From assembly GCA_965204915.1 (NCBI GenBank), contig OZ242023.1:1736001-1800000 (forward strand): a stretch of DNA of 64,000 nucleotides, written 5' to 3'. How positions within the stretch are numbered: the first letter of the stretch is position 1; each line of letters opens with the position of its first letter. This document shows positions 9,363 through 18,561 of the stretch, piece by piece. Below the pieces are notes generated by a model. The model was not told the DNA's origin. It searched no databases and saw nothing but the letters and a program-made list of their open reading frames with translations. Origin of the DNA: HK1 sp965204915. GTDB taxonomy: Bacteria; Pseudomonadota; Gammaproteobacteria; HK1. The position numbers and the translations under genes were made by a program.

Positions 9363-10580
9363 ATGCAGGTGGTGACGTTGGACGATCTACGAGTCGCATT
9401 GTTGATTGCCGGTGTCGTCGTCGTGGCGGGGATCTACGTGTTCGCCCGCCTCTCGCGGCGTAACGCCGCCCGGCGCGAGGACGGACGTGAAGACGGACGT
9501 GAAGACGGATCGGAGTCCGTCGTTCCTCCCGAGCCGTCCCGCACGGACGGGGATTCCCTGGATCGGAGCGAGCCGCACGGCATGGACGAGGCTTCTCCGC
9601 GCTGGAGTGCGCCGCCGGACTTGCGGCCGCGGAAGCGCGCCACCGGCGTCCGGCCCGACGTCGGGGAGCTGGGCGGCATGTTCGCGGTGCGGCGGGACAC
9701 CCCGGACGCGGAGCTGTCCGTCGACGTAGGCATTCTCGCGGGCCTGCGGGCGACGTACGAAAGCACCCTGGACGGCTTCCCGGAGAGCGCCCTGGATCGT
9801 CCACGGGGCGGCATCCCGGACCGCTCCCCGGATCTCGCCCCGGGCGATGTCTGGGAAGGCTCTCCGGATGATTCCCTGGACGGTGTTTCGGAGGGCTCCC
9901 CGGACCATCCTCCCGGCGGCATTTCGACGGATTCCCCGGATCGTCCCCTGGACGACTTCGTTGACGGCGTTATGGAAGATTCCCTGGACCACTCCTCCGG
10001 CGCATTCTCGGAAGCTCCCCTGGATCATCCTTCCCTGGATCATTCCCCCCTGGATCATTCCATGGAGGGTGCCGCGGCAGGCTCCGCCGAGGCTTTCCCT
10101 CCGCCCGACCCGCCCACCGCGCCCCCATCCCGCGGTGCCGGGGAGCCGCTGGCCGTCGACATGTCGCGTCCCCTCCTCTATCTCACCCTGGTCTCGAAGC
10201 AGGAGCAGCTTTCGGGCCGTGTGGTTCTGGACGCGCTCGATGCCGAAGGCTTCCGGCCGGGCTTGCTGCAGCTCTACTACTGGCGCTCCGATGCGGAGCC
10301 GTCGATCAAGTTCGGAGTGGCGAACATGGTCGAGCCCGGGGTGCTGGATCCGGACGCGCTGTCCGGGACGGAGACACCGGGGCTCGTGACGTTCATGAGC
10401 GTTCCGCGGGATGCGTCGTCCGCGTTCGGGATCCTGGACTCGATGGTCGCGATCAGCCGCCGTCTGGCGCTCCGGCTCGACGCAACCCTGTGCGACGACA
10501 CCCGCAGCACGCTGACCGCGCAGGCGGAGAACCACCTGCGCGAGAAGATCGCGGAAGTCCTGCGCCAGGACCGGATCTGA
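9363..10580 (+). CDS. zipA: Cell division protein ZipA with repetitive linker
   Basis: ZipA anchors FtsZ to the inner membrane at the divisome. The 405-residue protein starts at ATG 9363 with one transmembrane helix (about residues 9-28, LRVALLIAGVVVVAGIYVFA) and a basic segment. A long acidic linker (about 35-260) precedes the globular FtsZ-binding domain (about 265-405, beginning SRPLLYLTLVSKQEQLSG and containing FGVANMVEPG). The linker is unusual: residues about 125-240 are built of short Ser-Pro-Asp and Leu-Asp units instead of the usual Pro/Gln-rich sequence. It sits between smc and ligA, its conserved neighbours, and ends 11 bases before ligA. Confidence 0.93.
   Translation: MQVVTLDDLRVALLIAGVVVVAGIYVFARLSRRNAARREDGREDGREDGSESVVPPEPSRTDGDSLDRSEPHGMDEASPRWSAPPDLRPRKRATGVRPDVGELGGMFAVRRDTPDAELSVDVGILAGLRATYESTLDGFPESALDRPRGGIPDRSPDLAPGDVWEGSPDDSLDGVSEGSPDHPPGGISTDSPDRPLDDFVDGVMEDSLDHSSGAFSEAPLDHPSLDHSPLDHSMEGAAAGSAEAFPPPDPPTAPPSRGAGEPLAVDMSRPLLYLTLVSKQEQLSGRVVLDALDAEGFRPGLLQLYYWRSDAEPSIKFGVANMVEPGVLDPDALSGTETPGLVTFMSVPRDASSAFGILDSMVAISRRLALRLDATLCDDTRSTLTAQAENHLREKIAEVLRQDRI
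9770..10070 (+). repeat. Degenerate short repeats in the ZipA linker
   Basis: Variants of CCCTGGATCATTCC and CTCCCCGGA recur in phase, encoding units such as SPDHPPGG, SPDRPLDD and SLDHS. The last units (PLDHPSLDH, SPLDHSME) are the most regular, as expected from recent slippage. Confidence 0.75.
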
Positions 10581-10591
10581 AGGGCCGATCG

Positions 10592-12772
10592 GTGTCCGAG
10601 CGGAGAGACGCCGCGCGGGCCGCCGCGTTGCGCGAGGCGATCCGGCGCCACGACCACCGCTACTACGTCCTCGACGATCCGGAGATCGCGGACCTGGAGT
10701 ACGACGCCCTCATGCGCGAGCTGGAGGGGCTGGAGGGGCGGCATCCCGGCCTCGTCACCGCCGACTCCCCGACGCAGCGCGTGGGGGCCGCCCCCTCCGC
10801 GGCCTTCCCCGAGGTGGTCCACCGCATCCCGATGCTCTCGCTCGCCAACGCCTTCGACGAAGGCGAGGTCCGCGCGTTCGACCGGCGGATCCGCGAGCGG
10901 CTGGGCGCATGGGAGGCCAACGCGCAGCCGGGCAGCGCGCAGCCAGGCGGCGGGCAACAGGACGGCGCGCGGCAGGACGATGAGGGCGATGCGCAGCAGG
11001 ACCATGCACGGCAGGACGCGGAGCCGGCCGTCGAGTACACCGGCGAGGTGAAGATCGACGGGCTCGCGATCAGCTTGGTGTACGAGGAGGGGCGGCTCGT
11101 GCGCGGCGCGACCCGCGGCGACGGCGCGCGTGGCGAAGACGTCACCGCGAACGTGCGCACCATCCGGACCGTCCCCCTCCGGCTTCTCGGCGACGCCCCG
11201 CCCGCGCGGCTGGAGGTCCGGGGCGAGATCTTCATGCCCCGGGCCGGATTCGAGCGGATGAACGAGGCGCAGCGCGAGCGCGGCGAGCGGACCTACGTCA
11301 ACCCCCGCAACGCCGCGGCCGGGGCGCTCCGCCAGCTCGACCCCGCGGTGACCGCGACCCGCCCCTTGCACCTGCACTGCCACGGCACGGGGGCGGTGAG
11401 CGACGATGCGGCGCTGCCGCCCCGGCACAGCGAGGTGCTGGATGCCCTGGCGGGCTGGGGCCTGCCGGTGTCCCCGCATACGAAGGTGCTCGCCGGCGTC
11501 GAGGAATGCCTCGCCTACCACGCCGGGATGGGGCACCGCCGCGATGCCCTGGGCTACGACATCGACGGCGTCGTGTTCAAGCTGAACGACCTGCGGGCGC
11601 GGGAGATCGTCGGCCAGGTGTCGCGGGCGCCCCGCTGGGCGGTCGCGTACAAGTACCCGGCCCAGGAGGCGCTGACCCGGCTTACGGGCATCGACGTGCA
11701 GGTGGGCCGCACCGGGACCCTCACCCCCGTCGCGCGGCTCGAGCCGGTGGTGGTCGGCGGGGCCACGGTCACGAACGCGACCCTGCACAACCAGGACGAG
11801 ATCGACCGCAAGGACGTCCGGGTGGGGGATACGGTGTGGGTGCGCCGGGCCGGGGACGTGATCCCCGAGGTGATCCGCATCGTCCCCGAGCGCCGCCCGG
11901 AAGAGGGGACGGAGCCGTTCCGTCTCCCCGGCCGTTGCCCGGTCTGCGGCTCGGAGGCGGTGCGGGCGGAGGGGGAGGTGGCGGTACGCTGCACCGGCGG
12001 GCTGGTCTGCCCCGCGCAACGCAAGCAGGCCATCCGCCACTTCGCGAGCCGGCGCGCGCTGGACGTCGAGGGGCTGGGGGAGAAGCTCGTCGATCAGCTC
12101 GTCGAGCGCGGGATGGTGTCCACCGTCGCCGACGTCTTCGGCCTCGAAGAAGGTGCGCTCGCGGAGCTCGACCGCATGGGCGAGAAGTCGGCGCGCAACC
12201 TCGTCGAGGGCATCGGGCGCGCGCGCCGCACCACCCTCGACCGCTTCCTCTACGCCTTGGGGATCCGCGACGTAGGGGAGGCGACCGCATCGGCCCTCGC
12301 CGCCCACTTCGGCGGCTTGGCGGCGCTCCGCGCCGCGGACACCGAAGCGCTCACCGAGGTGCCGGACGTCGGCCCGGTGGTGGCGGCGAGCGTGCGGCGC
12401 TTCTTCGCCGACCCGCGCAACGGGGAGATCGTCGATGCCCTGGCTCGCGAGCTGTCGTGGGAGGAGACCGATCCGATCCGGGCGGAGGAGGGGGCCGCGA
12501 CCGGGACCGAGGCCGAGGCGGCCCCGTCGAGTCCCCTTGCTGGCAAGACCTTCGTGCTCACCGGCGCCCTCGATTCGATGTCCCGCGACGACGCGAAGCG
12601 CCGGTTGCAGGCCCTCGGCGCGAAGGTCACCGGAAGCGTCTCGAAGCGCACCGATGCCGTCGTGGCCGGGGAGAACCCCGGCTCGAAGCTCGACAAGGCG
12701 CAGAGCCTCGGCGTGCCGGTGATCGGCGAGGCGGAGCTTGCCGAGTTGCTCGGGGGGGCCGGGGAGGGCTGA
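10592..12772 (+). CDS. ligA: NAD-dependent DNA ligase LigA
   Basis: LigA seals nicks in DNA using NAD. This 726-residue reading starts at GTG 10592, 11 bases after zipA, with an AAGGG element overlapping the zipA stop codon. Domain Ia holds HRYYVLDDPEIADLEYD. The adenylated lysine is in KIDGLAISL. After the OB fold comes a four-Cys zinc finger (CPVCG with C and CPAQ), helix-hairpin-helix repeats, and a C-terminal BRCT domain (LAGKTFVLTGALDSMSRDDAK). Between domain Ia and the KxDG motif is an extra Gln/Gly/Asp-rich stretch of about 35 residues (near 110-145) that is not part of the usual ligase. Confidence 0.97.
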   Translation: MSERRDAARAAALREAIRRHDHRYYVLDDPEIADLEYDALMRELEGLEGRHPGLVTADSPTQRVGAAPSAAFPEVVHRIPMLSLANAFDEGEVRAFDRRIRERLGAWEANAQPGSAQPGGGQQDGARQDDEGDAQQDHARQDAEPAVEYTGEVKIDGLAISLVYEEGRLVRGATRGDGARGEDVTANVRTIRTVPLRLLGDAPPARLEVRGEIFMPRAGFERMNEAQRERGERTYVNPRNAAAGALRQLDPAVTATRPLHLHCHGTGAVSDDAALPPRHSEVLDALAGWGLPVSPHTKVLAGVEECLAYHAGMGHRRDALGYDIDGVVFKLNDLRAREIVGQVSRAPRWAVAYKYPAQEALTRLTGIDVQVGRTGTLTPVARLEPVVVGGATVTNATLHNQDEIDRKDVRVGDTVWVRRAGDVIPEVIRIVPERRPEEGTEPFRLPGRCPVCGSEAVRAEGEVAVRCTGGLVCPAQRKQAIRHFASRRALDVEGLGEKLVDQLVERGMVSTVADVFGLEEGALAELDRMGEKSARNLVEGIGRARRTTLDRFLYALGIRDVGEATASALAAHFGGLAALRAADTEALTEVPDVGPVVAASVRRFFADPRNGEIVDALARELSWEETDPIRAEEGAATGTEAEAAPSSPLAGKTFVLTGALDSMSRDDAKRRLQALGAKVTGSVSKRTDAVVAGENPGSKLDKAQSLGVPVIGEAELAELLGGAGEG

Positions 12773-13334
12773 GGCAACCGTCCTGCGCGGCAGCAGTGTG
12801 CGCTACGCTTGCGCAGGGCCGGCATACTGGAGACCGGCTTCCACCAACGGCGGGCCGAGGTCAGGATTCGTACACGGTCAGCCTCCTCTTCGGCCGGCTC
12901 GGCCGGGCCCGGAACGTCGTGTCATCGCGGCGGCGCATCGTCGCGCCGACCCCTCTCTTATCCGGTTCGGTCTCCGGCCTGGCGGCCGATCCGTGACCCC
13001 TGTCCCATTCGTCATGGGCGCGACGTTCCGCACGGCGGGACCCTGTCCATGAGGCGGCGTGTTTCAGCCCGGCTTGCGTTCGGCCACACGCCGGCCCGGC
13101 CTTGCGGAAGGAAGGCCACGCCTTCCTCCATTCGGTACACCATTCTGCTACGGGAGCGACGACGCCATTCGGCCGGATCGGCATCGGCATCGATTGCGAG
13201 CGCGGCCCTGTCGGACGGTTCGCGTCAGGGCGACAACGCCTTCCGGGCAGATCGGCATCGTGGCGTCCATCGGGGCCGGCGGCGCCTGATCGGTCGCCGG
13301 AGCGGCGGTGCCTCCCGAGCCACCCCGCGCCGGC

Positions 13335-13586
13335 TCAGGCCAGCGCCGCGTAGCCGCACAGCACCCGCGGGCGGACGCCGTGCTCGCGTTCCAGGGCGTC
13401 ACGCGCCCGGTCCACCACTCCGGCCAGCGCGGCGGTATCCGCGGCCGGGAGGGTGTGGATCCCGATCCGGCCCGTGTTCCGGGTGTGGAGGGCGACCGTC
13501 CAGCTCTTTCGGCTGACCTCCACGGCCACGTACATCGTGTGGCCCGATGGGTTCTGCGCCTGCACTGCCTCGTTCGACGTTGCCAT
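13335..13586 (-). pseudogene. Truncated IS110-family transposase (83 codons)
   Basis: The start MATSNEAVQAQN and the RuvC-like N-terminal sequence YVAVEVSRKSW are intact. After RPRVLCGY the frame jumps to the last codons of the full gene, so the product ends AALA, the natural C-terminus of the transposase. The deletion is therefore in frame. The DEDD catalytic site is incomplete, and the C-terminal Tnp_20 domain with its catalytic serine is gone, so the peptide cannot be an active transposase. Its leader, with GAGGAG before the ATG, is retained. Confidence 0.85.
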
Positions 13587-13740
13587 CGTCTTCTCTCCTC
13601 GTCCTGTGGGGTGAACACCCTGGGGCATCGTGCCATCGCGCCGATGCCGTATGGCGTCTCCGGCTTCGTCCTCGGGCAGAGGACGCCTCCGGGCGGCCGG
13701 ACGGGGCTCGATTGGGGAGGAATGGAGAGGCGGTGGCGGA
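13587..13740 (-). ncRNA. Candidate bridge-RNA leader of the deleted IS110 copy
   Basis: This is the same structured leader as in the full element: stems GGCATCG/CGATGCC (13624-13648) and GTCCTC/GAGGAC (13668-13684). The copy could still make the RNA although its transposase is broken. The RNA itself is inferred. Confidence 0.35.
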
Positions 13741-13746
13741 GGGGGG
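13731..13746. repeat. Target-site duplication, left copy
   Basis: The 16 bases beginning CGGTGGCGGAGGGG are repeated at 15353-15368 with one mismatch. They flank the IS1202/ISNCY-type element exactly. Confidence 0.65.
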
Positions 13747-15352
13747 TGTTGGCAACAAATAGAACTGTCCGGTTTTGTAGCACGTGAGTTGTCCACTTTG
13801 GGGAGGCAGGTCAGTGGGCTGACCGTGCCCCGCTTGGTGCGGGCCGATCGGCTGCGGACAGGGACCGATTCCCGATTCGGAACCTCACTCCCGATGGGGT
13901 CCACCGGGGTGGCAAGATCGCGCCAACCGGAGCCGCGGGGAGCGCAGCGAGCCGCGGCGAAGGGCGGCAGCGGGAACGCGCCGGGGCATAGCGAGTTATC
14001 CAGGCGGGTGGCCCGGCCCCCGAGACGCTGAGATGGGCGGTTCCCAAGTCGAGGGCTCCCACACGGGGGCGCATTCAGCGTGCCACCGCGGCACAGGCCG
14101 GCACGGGGCACGTGTCCGCCACCAGAGAGCCGTCGGACTCGTACTCGGCGAGCTTGCGCGGCCCGTGGAACACCGCCATGCGCCCGTCGGGGTAACGGTG
14201 TACCCGCACCCTCGCCTTGATGAAGTGGCAGCGGTGGGCCTGGGCGGGGATTTGCAGCCGCTTGCCCTCGAAGCTCACACAGTTGTCCCGACCGACCGTG
14301 CGCTCATGGTGCTCGCACACGATGTCGGCCAGCCCCGGACCGATGAAGGGCACGAAGGCCGTGCCGGACTCCGCCGCCGGGACCGCGAACTCCTCGTTGA
14401 ACGCCGCACGGTAGTGCTCGGCCAGATACCGGCTCGCACCGTCCATCGTGTCGATGCCCCGCGCCGCAAGCTCCTTGGGCAGCCGCTCCTGGTGGGTCGC
14501 AAACATCCGCTCGCACCGCCCACGCGCCTCCGGCGAGTAGGCCGGAATCATCTCCACCCCGAGCTGGCGCATCGCACGCCCGAACTGCGTCACACGCACT
14601 CGGTCTACCTTGCCCCCCGCCTCGGGCGTGTACCAGTAGTGCGAGCCCCGGTCGGTGTACAGGCTCGACGCCAACCCCCACCCCTCGATGACCTCCCCCA
14701 TCCCCCGAAAGCTCGATGCCGTCCCCTCCTCCTCAACGAAGAACATCGAGTAGTGCTCCGAGGTCGCATCGTCGAGCGTGATGATGAGGTCCCAATGCCG
14801 ACCCGCCACCCACTCATGGGTCGAACCGTCCTGGTGCAGCATCATCCCCGCAAGCGGCGCTCGCTCCCGGCGCCGACGGTGCTTGCCCCGACCCGGCGCC
14901 TTCGCCACCAGCCCGGCACGCTGAAGCGTGTTCTTCACCCACGTGTAGCTGCGCCTCCCCCCGTGCTCGCGACGGTAGAAGCTGTGGAAGTGCTTCACGT
15001 TCCACCCCTCGTAACGCTCCCGGTACAACGCCTCGGTGCGCATCACCTCATCGACCGGTGCCTGACGCGCCGACACCTGCCCCAGGCGCTTGTCCACCAA
15101 CCCGTCCAACCCCTCCTCCTCGTAGCGGTCCACGTAACGCCGAAACGTGCGCTCGCACACCCCCAGCATCCGCGCCGCCTCCTCCTGCGTCAGACGCCTC
15201 TCCTGCCACCCGCCGTAGGCCTCCTCGAATCGCATCTTCCGGACCTCCTGCAGCAGCTCCGTCCGTCTCATGGGGCACCTCCTCATCGGGAGGCCCCATG
15301 AAACCGGACAATTGACGTGCTACTACACCGGACAGACTACGTGCTCCTAACA
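13747..15352 (-). mobile_element. IS1202/ISNCY-type insertion sequence, about 1.6 kb
   Basis: A complete element of 1606 bases inserted in the deleted IS110 copy. Its ends are inverted repeats that begin TGTT. The inner part, CTGTCCGGT followed by GTAGCACGT and TTGTCC, matches between ends over about 30 bases with about five mismatches. A 16-base target duplication flanks it. Long duplications are established for elements related to IS1202. The single gene is intact, so the element may be active. Confidence 0.75.
14075..15286 (-). CDS. IS1202/ISNCY-family DDE transposase
   Basis: A transposase of 403 residues, or 398 if translation starts at the ATG at 15271. The N-terminus carries a helix-turn-helix (residues about 25-65, TQEEAARMLGVCERTFRRYVDRY) that should bind the terminal repeats. 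The rve/DDE catalytic core follows: the first Asp is in MLHQDGSTHEW, the second in SLYTDRGSHYWY, and the Glu in YSPEARGRCERM. The C-terminal section (KRLQIPAQAHRCHFIKARVRVHRYPDGR) is typical of IS481-like and ISNCY transposases. The gene fills the element, reads from right to left, and is uninterrupted. Confidence 0.88.
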   Translation of the reverse strand: MRRCPMRRTELLQEVRKMRFEEAYGGWQERRLTQEEAARMLGVCERTFRRYVDRYEEEGLDGLVDKRLGQVSARQAPVDEVMRTEALYRERYEGWNVKHFHSFYRREHGGRRSYTWVKNTLQRAGLVAKAPGRGKHRRRRERAPLAGMMLHQDGSTHEWVAGRHWDLIITLDDATSEHYSMFFVEEEGTASSFRGMGEVIEGWGLASSLYTDRGSHYWYTPEAGGKVDRVRVTQFGRAMRQLGVEMIPAYSPEARGRCERMFATHQERLPKELAARGIDTMDGASRYLAEHYRAAFNEEFAVPAAESGTAFVPFIGPGLADIVCEHHERTVGRDNCVSFEGKRLQIPAQAHRCHFIKARVRVHRYPDGRMAVFHGPRKLAEYESDGSLVADTCPVPACAAVAR

Positions 15353-15368
15353 CGGTGGCGGAGGGGAG
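15353..15368. repeat. Target-site duplication, right copy
   Basis: Partner of 13731-13746. Beyond it, the IS110 end sequence resumes (GTTGACATC), as at 23145-23155 in the full element. Confidence 0.65.
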
Positions 15369-15634
15369 TTGACATCAGTCTTTTCCAATACGAAGATGAG
15401 CCTGAAGGTGGGAGGTAGAAGGAGCCGTAGTCGGAGTTGGGAAGTGAGTGAATGGAAGGGCGATGTTGAAGTGCACGAAGGACCTGTGCAAGCCCTGATC
15501 GGTCCGGAATCCGAAGGTTGAGGCGGCGGCGATAGGACAGACGAGCGGTCGGAGCGGTGGGAAGGGGATCGCCCCAGGGAGGTCCACCGCCCGGGCATGG
15601 TCGGGCGGTGGGGTTGCGCGGGTGGGATGGGAGG

Positions 15635-16662
15635 TCAGGCCGCAGCGCTCCAGGTGCGCCCGATGGTGCGGAACAGTGCGTCGCGGGCGTCGTTGAGCGC
15701 GTGGGCGGCGTCGAGGTCGCTGACGGCGTGAGCGATGGCGTCGAGCTGGTCGAAGGTGACGCCGGATTTGAGGAAGCGCTCGGCGTGGTCGAGGGACTTG
15801 AGCTTGTCGTAGGGGGTCATCACGTCGCGGTCGCGGTAGCGCTTCGTGACCCGGCCCTTGGCGTCGAGCGTATCGGTGGGGAACAGGCAGGGGCGGTGGT
15901 AGTTGAGGAAGGGGGAGAGCACGCGCTGGGTGAACTCGTTGACCACAGGCGCGAAGCGGCGCGGGAGATGGCCTGCACGGTCCCCACGAACTGGAACTGG
16001 GTCACATCATCGACCATGTTGATGTGGTAGACGCCCTTGGCCCCGTCGTGGTCGCCCTGGTGCACGGTATCGACACGCACATAGCCGGGCTGGCCGCCCG
16101 GCTGGGGCTTGCGCCGCTGCCCGATGGCGTTGTGGGTCGCCTGGGTCTTGCCCACCACCGTGCGCCGGCGCCGATAGGTCACCGAGCGGCGCAGGTTGTA
16201 CAAGTGACCGTTCGACAGCCTCGCCAACCGCTCGAACCGCCCATCGCCGAACATCTCGTACTGGCGCCGCATCAGCGCCCGCGTCGCCGGCCCCGACATC
16301 TGGCCCATCGCCGCGTCCACCACCGCCAGCAGCCGAATGTCGGCCCGCGTGTAGCGCCGCTCGAAGGGATGCGCCGGCGCACCACCGCGCCGGTCCTCGA
16401 TGCGCCCGGTCTCCCGATGCTGGCCGATCAGCCGGGTCAGTTGCGCCCTCGACAGCCCCGTCACCTTCGCCAGGTAGCGCCGGACCAGCCCCTTGTCCGA
16501 CTTGCCGACCTGCCCGTAGTCCAACCGCACCAGCGCCCGGCGCACGAACTCGTAGACCGACCCCCGGTCGGCCCCCGTGAAGTCCACCGCCTCGCTGCCC
16601 TCGACGAAGGCGCGCACCTGGTCCAGCGTCCGGACCCTTTCGGTCTGTAGCGTCACGATCAT
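15635..16662 (-). pseudogene. rve-type transposase/integrase, internally deleted and frameshifted
   Basis: The N-terminal part (16662 down to about 15960) starts MIVTLQTERVRTLDQVRAF, contains a helix-turn-helix region (VTGLSRAQLTRLIGQHR) and enters the rve catalytic core with the first Asp in VRVDTVHQGD. After FQFVGTVQAIS the frame changes, and the C-terminal part (VNEFTQRVLSPFLNYHRPC onward) lies in another frame. The middle of the core, with the second Asp and the Glu, is missing. The break is both a deletion and a frameshift, so the gene is dead. A shorter relic of the same family lies at 58.76-59.14 kb. Confidence 0.85.
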
Positions 16663-16734
16663 CCTCCGATGATCCCGGACCCCGCGCTACAGGCTCACTT
16701 CTCGTTGGATTCACGTCCTCCCTTCAGGCTCATG

Positions 16735-16753
16735 TCTCGTTGGACAAGACTGT
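16735..16753. repeat. Shared outer end of the rve-type element
   Basis: The 19 bases TCTCGTTGGACAAGACTGT occur here and at 59172-59190, each outside the N-terminal end of the same transposase family. They probably mark the element end. Confidence 0.6.
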
Positions 16754-16808
16754 CGCGGGCGCGAGGGCAAGTGGTCCCACCGGCTGACCACGACATCGGG
16801 GGAGTGCC

Positions 16809-18143
16809 GTGACCGACACCCAACCTTCCAGAAAAACGAGATTTGTCGCGGCGTCTCTGCTATGGGGGTTCTGGGCGGTGAGCGCCTTGCCCTTGTTCGC
16901 CCTCTATTTCGAATTCCAGTGCCGCCAGCTCGGAGGGTGCGGGGCCGAATGGTGGTATTACGCCAGGCTCTACTCCCACTTCTTCCTCTATCCCGTCACC
17001 TTCGGCCTCATCTCGACCGTCCTGCTGCATCGTCCCTGGCTCCGGAGCGTCCACCATCTCTGCTCCTTGGCCGAAGACACGAGGACCGTGAAGGTCCTCG
17101 GCCTCGTGGCAATGCGGGCCGGCGTTGCGAAAATCGGCGTCACCACGCTCTCTGCCCTAGTGGTCGTCGTCTTCGCGAGCTGGGTGGAATTTACCCGCTC
17201 CACCCCGGCGCTCTGGTCGTTTTCACCGGATGTTCCGTCGCAAACCGGAGACGCCGGTGAAGCAGAGGGTCCGAACTGGTGGCTTGCACGTGCCCGAATC
17301 TTGATCGAAACGCGATGCCAGCAGGAGCCCCCTGCGATGTCGGGCGATTCGGAGGAAACGCAATCCGCCGTTGCGTCCCCACCCCTCTGCGGTCTCGTCC
17401 TGTCACTCTGCCCGGGCTCGGATCATCCGTTGTGCGGGCTTGTCAGGAGCTATTGCACGAATCGTCCCGAGGGTCTGGACAGCGGCGACAAAGACAAATT
17501 CGCTGGTGCATTGGACCAACTGAAGGAGCGAAACTATACATCGAAGACCGAGAGGGCTTACTACGTAGGATTCGTGGCGTTGACCACCCTGTTCACCTTC
17601 CTGTTCATGGCGATCATCGTGGAGATCACGTCGGTTTCGGAAACGTCGGAGAACCGGAAGATCCCGGAAGATGGGGAGAATCGGGAGAAGAAAGAAAGAC
17701 ATGGAAGGATCCGGCTCCTGTTGGCGGCACTCTTCTTCGCCTCGTTCTGGGTGTTGATGCGGGGCGCGTTTCTCACGGAGAAGCTGGCCATTTATCCGGA
17801 AGATCCCCTGCTCGAGCTCAACTACCTGATCTTTCTGGCGCTGGTGGCCCTCTACGTCCATATCGCCACCACCCTGTGGCGCGGCTCCAAACGCTACGAA
17901 AAGTATCTGAACGTCCTCCTGAGCATCGCGGGCGTCGCCGTCGGCGTCGTGGGGCTGTTCAAGGAATCTCTCTCCGCCACTTGGGTATCGGATTTGCTCG
18001 TCGGCCTCTTCGGAACCGGGGGATCGTCCTTGACCTACATCGGTGTGCTTCTGTTCCTGCTCATCGTCTACTTCCCGAACATCCTCCGATCTCTGGACGG
18101 AGACGTGAGCTCCGACGACCCGGGCCGGCCGGGCGCGACCTGA
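16809..18143 (+). CDS. Multi-pass membrane protein of unknown function
   Basis: A 444-residue protein I cannot assign to a family. Hydrophobic segments lie near residues 12-32, 55-72, 95-120, 240-265, 295-315, 335-355, 365-385 and 400-425, so about eight transmembrane helices are likely. A large polar loop (about 130-235) separates the first three from the rest. The loop has several Cys residues (LCGLVLSLCPG, LCGLVRSYC). A second charged loop (EDGENREKKERHGR) lies near 280. It starts GTG GAC at 16809 in the given frame, directly after transposon end sequence, and no partner gene follows. Codon use is less extreme in GC than the housekeeping genes, which suggests acquisition. Confidence 0.6.
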   Translation: MTDTQPSRKTRFVAASLLWGFWAVSALPLFALYFEFQCRQLGGCGAEWWYYARLYSHFFLYPVTFGLISTVLLHRPWLRSVHHLCSLAEDTRTVKVLGLVAMRAGVAKIGVTTLSALVVVVFASWVEFTRSTPALWSFSPDVPSQTGDAGEAEGPNWWLARARILIETRCQQEPPAMSGDSEETQSAVASPPLCGLVLSLCPGSDHPLCGLVRSYCTNRPEGLDSGDKDKFAGALDQLKERNYTSKTERAYYVGFVALTTLFTFLFMAIIVEITSVSETSENRKIPEDGENREKKERHGRIRLLLAALFFASFWVLMRGAFLTEKLAIYPEDPLLELNYLIFLALVALYVHIATTLWRGSKRYEKYLNVLLSIAGVAVGVVGLFKESLSATWVSDLLVGLFGTGGSSLTYIGVLLFLLIVYFPNILRSLDGDVSSDDPGRPGAT

Positions 18144-18296
18144 TCTGCACCCCATATCTGAATTGCACGAGACGAATTGAGCCGATCCGGTCGCGGTCTG
18201 CGGGATACGGGACGGAGAACAACCGGGCGTTGAGGCGATAACGGGCAGGACGGCAGCCTGCGGAGCGCACCACTTCGGAGCAGGGTCGGCGCCCTG

Positions 18297-18470
18297 GATG
18301 CCACACATTCGAGCGCCATTGAGAACCAGCACGGCCTCGGTGGAAAGCGTACCGGCGTCCCGCATCTGTCCGTCGCGGCTCGTGAACCCGATTTCCAGGC
18401 CGCAGGGAGGGAGCAATTCGACGGAGTCGCCCACACCGCCGGCCGGCTCGCCCGAGCCCTTCGGCATGGC
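18297..18470 (-). pseudogene. Relic of a DUF4926-like gene
   Basis: The minus-strand sequence KGSGEPAGGVGDSVELL, then GLEIGFTSRDG and GTLSTEAVLVLNG, aligns with the intact DUF4926-type gene at 31424-31648 (GSGEP, VGTIVELFPP, VEFLSRDG, GTLSIGDVLVLN). The N-terminal segment is scrambled and there is no stop codon at the proper place, so this is a decayed copy. Confidence 0.6.
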
Positions 18471-18561
18471 CGCCCCGTCAGACAGCCTCGGCCATCGCGC
18501 TCCGGCCAAATCGAACATCCACTTGTTTGCATGGCAGCGCCGGAACGCAACGGAATGCGCG

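Larger units (their letters stand above)
12867..13746 (-). mobile_element. IS110-family element, internally deleted copy
   Basis: This copy matches the full element at 21.07-23.16 kb at both ends but lacks most of the transposase gene. The left noncoding arm (12867-13334) aligns with 21072-21539 at an offset of 8205 bases with only scattered differences. The transposase start and leader align with 22.7-23.1 kb. The deletion joint lies near 13342 and has only a 2-base overlap (cg) between the fused sides. The other end of the copy is interrupted by an inserted IS1202/ISNCY-type element and continues at about 15353. Confidence 0.85.
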
